Source of the DNA: Gammaproteobacteria bacterium | Lineage (GTDB): Bacteria > Pseudomonadota > Gammaproteobacteria > Pseudomonadales > Pseudomonadaceae | Assembly: GCA_018816095.1 (NCBI GenBank) | Contig: JAHIWP010000081.1 | Span: 1 to 51,750, forward strand | Length of the DNA stretch: 51,750 nucleotides | Reading direction: 5' to 3' | Part shown: piece after piece, positions 45,366-51,750 of the stretch | How the letters are laid out: the number at the start of each line of letters is the position of its first letter | How positions within the stretch are numbered: position 1 is the first letter of the stretch | Position numbers and translations under genes: made by a program | The notes under the pieces: model-generated | The model's database searches: none | Told to the model about the DNA's origin: nothing | Seen by the model: the letters and a program-made list of their open reading frames with translations, nothing else

Positions 45366-48300
45366 AGATCCTTAGCCTGCGTCTAAAGAATCTCAATTCT
45401 CTCAAGGGCGAGTGGAAGATCGACTTCACCGCCGAGCCGTTCAAAGACAACGGCCTGTTTGCCATCACTGGGCCGACCGGCGCGGGCAAGACCACGCTGC
45501 TGGATGCCATCTGCCTGGCTCTGTATCACCGCACCCCGCGCATGAGCACGGTATCGGCCAGCGCCAACGAGCTGATGAGCCGGCACACCGCCGATTGTCT
45601 GGCCGAGGTCGAATTCGAGGTCAAAGGCGTCGGTTACCGCGCCTTCTGGAGCCAGCGCCGCGCCCGCGACAAAGCCGACGGCGCGTTGCAAGCGCCCAAG
45701 GTTGAGCTGGCCGCTGCAGATGGGCAGATTCTCACCGACAAGATCAACGAGAAGCTGCGCGAAACCGAACGGCTGACCGGCCTGGATTTCGAGCGTTTTA
45801 CCAAATCCATGCTGCTGGCCCAGGGCGGCTTTGCTGCCTTTCTCGAAGCCAACGCCAATCAACGCGCCGAGCTGCTGGAAGAGCTGACCGGCACCGACAT
45901 CTACGGGCAGATTTCCCAGCGGGTGTTCGAGCAGACCCGTGAGGTCAAGGTCGGCCTCGATCAGCTACGCGCCCGTGCTGAGGGTGTCGAGCTGCTCAGT
46001 GAAGAGCAACGCACGCAGTTGCAGGTGCAGGCCGAGCAATTGGCTGTTGAAGAAGCCCGCCTGGGTACAGAGCAAACCGAACTGCAGCGCCAGCGCCGCT
46101 GGTGTGAGGACCTGAGCACGACCGAGGCCCAGTTGCATGCCAACAAGCAGGCCGAGCAGGCCGCGCAGAATGAGTTGCAACTGGCCCAGCCGCAGCTGGC
46201 GCAATTGGCCGCCAGCGAGCCGGCACTGCGTTTGCAGCCGTTGCACCATGACTGGCAACAGGCCCGCCAGAGCCTGACGCAGACCGAGCAGGGCCTGCAG
46301 CAGAATGCCGCCGAGCAGCTTCAGGTAGAGCAGAGCATTGCCGAACAGACGTGGCAGGCCCGCGAACTTAGCGCGGTGCTACTGGCCGATTGCCAAGTGC
46401 AACGTCAGCAGTTAGCCGAGCGGTTGCAGCAGTTGCAGCAACAACTGGCCGCGCAGCCGCAGCATGGCCGTCTAGGCGAGCAGCTGGGCAGTTGGGGCGA
46501 ACAATTGAAGGCGCGCCAGCAACTGGCTGGAGAAATCGCCCAGCTGCAACTTAGCCAGCAGCAACTGCAAGACAGCATCGCCGGCCTGCAGGCACAGCTT
46601 GGTCGGCAAACTGAGCAAATCGGCGCCGAACAGAAGCGCCTGCAGCAGGCGCGCGAGCAGGAAGATGCTGCGCAGCAGCAACACACGGCATTGCTGGCCG
46701 GGCGCAGTGAGGCGGCCTTGCGTGAACGCTGGCAGCAGCTGCATATCCAGGGCGGTTTGCTGACTCAGCTAGCTGACGTGGCCGTGGCCCAGCAGCGCCT
46801 GATGGCCGAGCAAACGCAGCTGACCAGCGCCCTGACGATCCTGCGCGAGCAGCATCAGGCCAAGGGCGCCGAGGTGGCGCAGTTGCGCCTGAGCTACAAG
46901 GACCTGCAGCAACAGGTGCAGACCCAGGAAAAACTGCTGGAGCAGGAGCAACGTATCCAGGCCCTGGAAGCTCATCGCGCCCAGCTGCAGCCTGGCGAGG
47001 CCTGTCCACTGTGCGGCTCCGAGGCGCATCCGGCGATCAGCGCCTATCAGGCACTGGATGTTTCGGCGACCAAGGCGCTGCTCACCCGCAAGCGTGGCGA
47101 GCTGGACGCCCTGACGGAAAAAGGCCGGCAATTAGCAGGCGAGTTGGAAAAACTCGCCGCGCGCCTGGAACAACAGCAACAGCAGTTTGAGCGTGGCCAG
47201 CAGACCCAGGTCGAGCAAAGCGAGCGTTGGCAGACGCTTAGCGCGCAACTGGAAAACCCGTTGGCCGATGCCGTTGCCCTGGCTGAGCAGCAGACGCAAC
47301 AGGGCGTCGAGCTGCAGCAACTGCAACAGCAACTTGAGCAGTTGCAACAGTTGGGTAGCAGCCTTGAGCAACGTCAGCAGGCGCGGCTGAGCCTGCAACA
47401 GCAGTGCAGCGAGCTGGAACAGCAGCAGGCGCTTAACCGCCAGCAACTGCAGCAACGTCAGGAGCAGTGCGAGCAGGGACAGTTGCGTTTGCAGCAGTTG
47501 CTAAGCCTTGCCCATGAGCGCAGTGAAAGCCTGAGTCAGGCCCTGGCCAGCTTTGGCTATCAGTTGCCGGATGACGCCAGCGCCTGGCTGGCCGAGCGCC
47601 AAGCCGAGTGGCAGCGTTGGCAGCGCAATCAGCAGCAAAGCCTGGATTTACAGCGCCAGTTAAACGAGCTGGAGCATGGCCTGCAGAGTGCAGCTCAGGT
47701 GGCTCAACACTGGCAGCAGCGTTGGGTCGCGTTGGAATTGGCCGATCAACCTGCCTTGGCCAAACCCGCTGATGTGCAGGCGGCCTTGCAGCAGGCGCAG
47801 GTTCAGTTGGAAGACGTACAACGCCGTCAGCAGCAGTTGGCCGGTAGCCGCCAGGCATTGGTCAGTCGATTGCAGGATGAGCAGGCGCGCTTGCAACAGG
47901 CCGAGCAGCAGTGGACAGCTGCGCTAAGCGCCAGCCCGTTTAACGATGAGGCGGGTTATCTGGCCGCCTTGCTGGATGAGGCGCAGCGCGTCGCTTTGCA
48001 ACACTTGCGTCAGCGCCTGGATAAAGCCCTAAGCGATGCCCAGGCGCTGGTTAGTGCCGCCGCACAGCAGCTGGCGACTCTGCAAACCAGCCCAGCCACC
48101 TCGCTCGGTCTTGCGCAACTGGATGAGCAACTGCGCGCCCTTAGTGCCCAGCTAAAAGCCTTGAGCGAACGCCAGGGCGAAATCCGCGCCCAGCTGCAAG
48201 GTGACGATATGCGCAGGCTCGGCCAGCAAAGCCTATTCTCAGCGATCAGCGCCAAGCAGGGTGAATACGACCTGTGGCAGCAACTCAACAGCCTGATTGG

Positions 48301-48796
48301 CTCGGCCGATGGCGCCAAATACCGCAAGTTCGCCCAGGGCCTGACCCTGGATCATCTGGTCTACCTGGCCAACCAGCAGCTCGAACGCCTGCATGGCCGT
48401 TATCAGTTGGCGCGGCGCAGCAGTGGCGAGCTGGAGTTGGAAGTGCTCGATACGTGGCAGGCCGATGCGGCGCGCGACACCAAGACCCTGTCCGGCGGCG
48501 AGAGTTTTCTGGTCAGCCTGGCGTTGGCCTTGGCGCTGTCTGATCTGGTCAGCCATAAAACCAGTATCGACTCGCTGTTTCTCGATGAAGGCTTCGGTAC
48601 CCTCGACGGCGAAACCCTGGAGGTGGCGCTGGATGCGTTGGACAACCTCAACGCCAGCGGCAAGATGATTGGCGTGATCAGCCACGTCGAGGCGCTCAAG
48701 GAGCGCATTCCGGTGCAGCTGAAAGTGCACAAGGGCGTGGGCATGGGCTACAGCGGCCTGGACAAGCGTTTTGCGGTTGACCCACGGGGCAATTGA
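45362..48796 (+). CDS. sbcC: Exonuclease subunit SbcC
   Basis: 1144 residues. The SMC/Rad50-type ATPase has Walker [15 protein letters not shown] at the start, signature motif LSGGESFL near residue 1043, and Walker [13 protein letters not shown]. Very long Gln-rich coiled coils run between, with the zinc hook CPLC (C548, C551) in the middle. Together with SbcD it forms the SbcCD exonuclease. The Gln/Leu/Ala-rich composition of the coils is normal for Pseudomonas SbcC. No frameshift was seen. Confidence 0.97.
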   Translation: MKILSLRLKNLNSLKGEWKIDFTAEPFKDNGLFAITGPTGAGKTTLLDAICLALYHRTPRMSTVSASANELMSRHTADCLAEVEFEVKGVGYRAFWSQRRARDKADGALQAPKVELAAADGQILTDKINEKLRETERLTGLDFERFTKSMLLAQGGFAAFLEANANQRAELLEELTGTDIYGQISQRVFEQTREVKVGLDQLRARAEGVELLSEEQRTQLQVQAEQLAVEEARLGTEQTELQRQRRWCEDLSTTEAQLHANKQAEQAAQNELQLAQPQLAQLAASEPALRLQPLHHDWQQARQSLTQTEQGLQQNAAEQLQVEQSIAEQTWQARELSAVLLADCQVQRQQLAERLQQLQQQLAAQPQHGRLGEQLGSWGEQLKARQQLAGEIAQLQLSQQQLQDSIAGLQAQLGRQTEQIGAEQKRLQQAREQEDAAQQQHTALLAGRSEAALRERWQQLHIQGGLLTQLADVAVAQQRLMAEQTQLTSALTILREQHQAKGAEVAQLRLSYKDLQQQVQTQEKLLEQEQRIQALEAHRAQLQPGEACPLCGSEAHPAISAYQALDVSATKALLTRKRGELDALTEKGRQLAGELEKLAARLEQQQQQFERGQQTQVEQSERWQTLSAQLENPLADAVALAEQQTQQGVELQQLQQQLEQLQQLGSSLEQRQQARLSLQQQCSELEQQQALNRQQLQQRQEQCEQGQLRLQQLLSLAHERSESLSQALASFGYQLPDDASAWLAERQAEWQRWQRNQQQSLDLQRQLNELEHGLQSAAQVAQHWQQRWVALELADQPALAKPADVQAALQQAQVQLEDVQRRQQQLAGSRQALVSRLQDEQARLQQAEQQWTAALSASPFNDEAGYLAALLDEAQRVALQHLRQRLDKALSDAQALVSAAAQQLATLQTSPATSLGLAQLDEQLRALSAQLKALSERQGEIRAQLQGDDMRRLGQQSLFSAISAKQGEYDLWQQLNSLIGSADGAKYRKFAQGLTLDHLVYLANQQLERLHGRYQLARRSSGELELEVLDTWQADAARDTKTLSGGESFLVSLALALALSDLVSHKTSIDSLFLDEGFGTLDGETLEVALDALDNLNASGKMIGVISHVEALKERIPVQLKVHKGVGMGYSGLDKRFAVDPRGN

Positions 48797-48934
48797 GCGA
48801 TCCCGCGGGGGCGTTTGCCACGCTAGCCAAGGTGTGTGCGTGCGCCGTGCGGGCTTACCCATCGAGCACCTTAATGCTTGGTACCTGCCAGGCAGCGGTG
48901 CATGATCGTGCTTCGTTCTGCTGAGTAGTCGCCC

Positions 48935-50221
48935 ATGGCCAAGCCTCCCGTTGCTCCTCCGTCATCCTCTGCGCTCGGGCGTTTCCTGACCTTGGCAGGC
49001 ACTGCCACGCGCATCGGCAGCCGTGTGCTGGGGCAAAAACTGATTCCTGGGCGCAGTGGTATTGACTGGCAGCCGGTGGCTGAGCTGCTGACGGATGTGT
49101 TGGGCGAGATGAAAGGCCCGGTGCTCAAGCTGGGGCAAATGGCGTCGCAGTGGCAGGGTGTGCTGCCCGAGCCGGTGGCGCTTGCCCTGAGTTCACTGCA
49201 GAACCGTGTACCGGCCTTACCCTTTAGCGTCCTGCGCGAGCATTTGCAGCAGGTGTATGGCGCGGACCTCGGACAGTTCTTTCAGCAGATCGATGAGCAA
49301 CCCTTTGCCGCCGCGTCCCTGGGCCAGGTGCATCGCGCCGTGGCGGCGGACGGCCGAGCGCTGGTGCTCAAGGTGCAATACCCAGGCATCGCCGAGATCT
49401 GCCAGGCGGATCTGCGTCAGTTGCGCCGTTTGCTGCCGCTGGGGCGTTTGTTTCGCGCCCCCGCCGCGCAGCTGGAAGGCCTGCATCAAGAGCTGGCGGC
49501 GGTCATTACGGCCGAGCTGGATTACCCGGCGGAGATGCGCCGCTTGCAACACTTCCGCGCGCATTTTGCCGATTGGCCGGGCCTGCGCTTGCCGCAACCC
49601 TATGAGGACCTCTGTCGTCCCGGGGTGCTGGCGCTCAGCGAGGAAACGGGGTTGTCGTTTGCCGAGGTCGGCCAGGCCAGTGCCGAAGTCCGCGAGCGTT
49701 TGGCCCTGACCCTGGTGCGCTGGCTGAGTGCTCAAGCGTTTGAGTTGGGGTTGCTGCATGCCGACCCGCATCCGGGCAACTTTGCCTACACCGCGGCCGG
49801 TGAATTAGTGGTGTATGACTTCGGCTGTGTGCAGGCGTTATCAGCGCCGTTGCTGGCGGCCTATGTGCAAGCCTACAAGGCCTTGCAGGCGCGCGATGGC
49901 GAGCAGCTGGAGCAGGCTTTTCAGGCGCTCGGCACACGCCAGCCAAAATCGACCATCCCTTATGGCTTTTACCGCCAGCTGCATGGCTTGCTCGGGCCGT
50001 TGCTGCAGCCTGGCGTGCACTGGGATTTTGCCGCCATACCGCTGCATGAGCAGGTGCAGCGCTTGCTGCCGGATGTGCTGGGTGCGCTTGGCAGCTTGCA
50101 ACCGTCACCGGCCACGTTGCTGGTCAATCGTACGTTGGAAGGCCATTACTGGAATCTCAGCCGCCTCGGCGTGGCGCTGCCGGTGGCGGACCTGCTGCAG
50201 GGATCACTGGCCGAACGCTAG
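48935..50221 (+). CDS. AarF/ABC1/UbiB-family kinase-like protein
   Basis: 428 residues. Diagnostic motifs are KxGQ (VLKLGQMASQW, about residue 62), the Ala-rich loop AAASLGQVHRA in place of a P-loop, ELDYPAEMRRL, HADPHPGNF and YDFGCVQ. This group includes UbiB/Coq8-type atypical kinases in ubiquinone metabolism or lipid handling. The gene stands apart from ubiquinone genes, so it is probably an AarF paralogue with an unknown substrate. It converges with the next gene; the two stop codons share CTAG. Confidence 0.9.
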   Translation: MAKPPVAPPSSSALGRFLTLAGTATRIGSRVLGQKLIPGRSGIDWQPVAELLTDVLGEMKGPVLKLGQMASQWQGVLPEPVALALSSLQNRVPALPFSVLREHLQQVYGADLGQFFQQIDEQPFAAASLGQVHRAVAADGRALVLKVQYPGIAEICQADLRQLRRLLPLGRLFRAPAAQLEGLHQELAAVITAELDYPAEMRRLQHFRAHFADWPGLRLPQPYEDLCRPGVLALSEETGLSFAEVGQASAEVRERLALTLVRWLSAQAFELGLLHADPHPGNFAYTAAGELVVYDFGCVQALSAPLLAAYVQAYKALQARDGEQLEQAFQALGTRQPKSTIPYGFYRQLHGLLGPLLQPGVHWDFAAIPLHEQVQRLLPDVLGALGSLQPSPATLLVNRTLEGHYWNLSRLGVALPVADLLQGSLAER

Positions 50222-51357
50222 CGCATTGTTGTCACGGTGACGGCTTTACCCTGCTCGATGCGAGTCAGGTAGACCGCATCGGAACCCTGATGGCGGTTAC
50301 GTGAAAACGCCACCGTGAAGCCACCGAGGTCCATATCAAGGTGCTCCAACGCGTCGATAAAGGCCTCGCGTGTCGGCTCTGCGCCGGCCTTGCGCAGCGC
50401 CTCAATAAACACCCGCGCGCCGATGTAACCTTCAAGCGAGGCGTGATCAACGTCAGTGCCTTGCATGTCCTCCTTATAAGCTTGCACCAGTGCGCAAGAG
50501 GCGTCGTTAGGTGAAGGCACAACTTGGGAGATATACACCCCGTCCGCATCTCGCCCCGCCACGGCGATAAGCCGCTCAGAGCCGATAAACGACACGCTGA
50601 TAAAGCGCGTCTTGAAGTTCAGCGCTTTCGCCTGTTTGATCGCGGCCGCCAGTTGCTTGTAAGTGCCTACAAAGAACACCGCTTCTGGCTGAGTGCGCTG
50701 CAGCGTCTTGATGGCCTCCGCCACCTCCAGCGAGTTGCGCTGAATGCGCGCCTGCGCATAAATCTTCAGGTTGCGCTTGAGCAGGGCACCGTTAAGGCCG
50801 CTTTTGACGGATTCACCGAACGAGTCGTCCTGCATCAGGATGGCAATCTTGCTCAGCTTGAGGTCCGCGGTGATCCGCTCGACCAACTGCTCGGTCTCCT
50901 CGATATAGGACGCCCGAATATTGAACACTCCGGGTTTTACCGGTGTGCGCAGAAATTCAGCCCCACTGAATGGGAAGAGGTAAGGCACCTGCGCCCGCTG
51001 GGCGATTGGCACGGCTGTGCGTGAGGTCGGTGTGCCGACATAGCCGAGCAGCGCAAACACTTGTCGCGTCTTGAGTAGACTCTGGGTATGCACCGCCGTG
51101 CGGCTGGGCTCATAGCCATCATCAAGGCTGAGCAGGCTGATACGGCGGCCGTGAACACCACCTGCGGCGTTAATGCGCTGGAAGTAGGCCTGCACACCGT
51201 TGCGCATGCTCTGGCCCAGCGCAGCGGCGGGGCCACTTTGCGCATTGACCATGCCGACGCGCACCTCGTCTGGGCTTAGCCCCGGTTCGGCGGCGGATAA
51301 TCCAGGCAGCAATAGGCAGCTGATAAAAAGGCTAACCAGCCGCTGTCGAAACGTCAT
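50218..51357 (-). CDS. Leucine/isoleucine/valine-type ABC transporter binding protein
   Basis: 379 residues. Signal peptide (RQRLVSLFISCLLLPGLSA), cleaved near residue 24. The mature domain fits the periplasmic binding family of branched-chain amino acids and amides: DEVRVGMVNAQSGPAAALGQSMRNG, ISLLSLDDGYEPSRT and IAILMQDDSFGESV. The start at 51357 has AGGA eight bases upstream; ATGs at 51375 and 51390 are less likely. No permease genes follow. The ligand is unknown. Confidence 0.9.
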   Translation of the reverse strand: MTFRQRLVSLFISCLLLPGLSAAEPGLSPDEVRVGMVNAQSGPAAALGQSMRNGVQAYFQRINAAGGVHGRRISLLSLDDGYEPSRTAVHTQSLLKTRQVFALLGYVGTPTSRTAVPIAQRAQVPYLFPFSGAEFLRTPVKPGVFNIRASYIEETEQLVERITADLKLSKIAILMQDDSFGESVKSGLNGALLKRNLKIYAQARIQRNSLEVAEAIKTLQRTQPEAVFFVGTYKQLAAAIKQAKALNFKTRFISVSFIGSERLIAVAGRDADGVYISQVVPSPNDASCALVQAYKEDMQGTDVDHASLEGYIGARVFIEALRKAGAEPTREAFIDALEHLDMDLGGFTVAFSRNRHQGSDAVYLTRIEQGKAVTVTTMR

Positions 51358-51390
51358 TGTTTGATTCCTGGCCATGGTTACTGGTCGCAC

Positions 51391-51487
51391 TCGTACAGGC
51401 TGTTACAGGGTTGCTTAGGGTGGGCGGGCATGTGCTGCATGTAATTCTCTAAAACACTCTAGCCAGTTGTGTGCAAAGCCCAGACAA
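51391..51487. other. Short intergenic region, no gene seen
   Basis: It should hold the promoter of the binding-protein gene on the minus strand. No hairpin or conserved box was found. Confidence 0.4.
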
Positions 51488-51616
51488 TCACTCGCTTACG
51501 GGGGCGGTCGCGGCGGGCGGCTCCAACTGGTACTTGCCTTGTTGAAGGTCATCGAAGTAGCGCTGGTAGCGCCCGTTTTCACGCCATAGCTGCAGGCGTT
51601 TATTAAAGCGCTCTAG
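51488..51616 (-). pseudogene. C-terminal remnant of a solute-binding-protein gene, cut by an IS
   Basis: The minus-strand frame reads FNKRLQLWRENGRYQRYF, continues DDLQQGKYQLEPPAATAPVSE and ends in TGA at 51488. This is the tail of a family 3 extracellular solute-binding protein, where a FNxxLxxLRxNGxYQ helix is typical. The reading stops making sense at about 51616, where the IS1182-like end begins. The 5' part of the gene would lie beyond the IS, outside the window. It was too short for a normal gene call. Confidence 0.7.
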
Positions 51617-51750
51617 GAGCCTGTCGGACTTTCTGAACCTTTCGCTTGATGGCGGTATCCGCGACAATCGAGGCCCTGCAACCGAGAGCCCGCCCTGATG
51701 AGCCGCTTCGTCCCCGCTGACCGAGACACAGCGTACTTGCTACCGCCCTC
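51617..51750 (+). mobile_element. Left end of an IS1182-family insertion sequence
   Basis: Non-coding end GAGCCTGTCGGACTTTCTG is followed 81 bases later by the transposase start. The preceding sequence is the interrupted binding-protein gene, with a CTAG at 51613-51616 at the junction. The right end lies outside the window. Confidence 0.75.
51698..51750 (+). CDS. IS1182-family transposase, N-terminus only (runs off the window)
   Basis: Seventeen codons, MSRFVPADRDTAYLLPP, are visible. This matches the usual N-terminus (MSRFVPxDRxTxYLLPPS) of IS1182-type DDE transposases in Pseudomonas. CCGCCCTG precedes the ATG, without a strong ribosome site. Confidence 0.8.
   Translation, partial: MSRFVPADRDTAYLLPP

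Overview
The window looks like chromosomal DNA of a Pseudomonas-type gammaproteobacterium. The evidence is the high GC content, the GCGGGCTTGCCCGC and GGGGCTTTAGCCGCGAC REP families, a dauBAR D-arginine catabolic operon, the MoaC/D/E order, a YebG gene under a LexA box, and many proteins that read like Pseudomonas orthologues. No rRNA, tRNA, CRISPR array, prophage or replication origin was seen. Both window edges are insertion sequences. The left edge is the end of an IS21-like element fused to the 5' end of a leucine-dehydrogenase-family gene. The right edge is the start of an IS1182-like element that has cut a solute-binding-protein gene.

Layout. 1-7.4 kb: dehydrogenase, yebG, exported metallo-beta-lactamase-fold hydrolase, psiE-like gene, SWIM/SNF2 helicase, AraC regulator. 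7.4-13.1 kb: an arsenic block. It has a thioredoxin-like protein and an ArsP-type permease on the minus strand, diverging from an ArsC-ArsR fusion, arsH, ynfA, an ArsJ-associated GAPDH and arsJ. No ArsB or Acr3 pump is visible, so the logic is to export organic or phosphoglycerate-bound arsenic. 13.1-24.9 kb: EamA exporter, DNA polymerase II, rlhA (23S rRNA hydroxylation), SDR, yaaA, dmeF, PIN-PhoH protein, and two small membrane proteins of unknown function. 25-27.6 kb: moaC, moaD and moaE, a structured repeat, and an orphan amino-acid-binding protein.

27.6-31.8 kb holds the most interesting unit. A minus-strand operon encodes an exported DUF2271-type protein with a flavinylation-like motif (DGLTGAS), a PepSY-transmembrane/flavodoxin/FNR fusion reductase with several membrane-edge histidines, an ApbE FMN transferase without an export signal, and (downstream) a group II truncated globin. 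A CTTAAG-N5-CTTAAG site of the PmrA/BqsR type lies about 80 bp upstream. It reads as a two-component-regulated transmembrane electron-transfer chain that ends on a covalently flavinylated periplasmic protein.

32-36 kb is the dauB-dauA-dauR operon with a palindromic operator candidate, next to a GlxA-type regulator. 36-44 kb holds small enzymes (NTF2-like, GIY-YIG, GST, glutaredoxin), a tightly coupled TAXI protein-YejK-PPK2-DUF4344 gene string, and a YjeH exporter divergent from an Lrp regulator. 44-51.4 kb holds sbcD-sbcC, an AarF/UbiB kinase and a branched-chain-amino-acid-type binding protein.

Two copies of a 130-160 bp intergenic repeat (1155-1313 and 26399-26528) differ in sequence but keep complementary arms, which suggests a conserved folded element.
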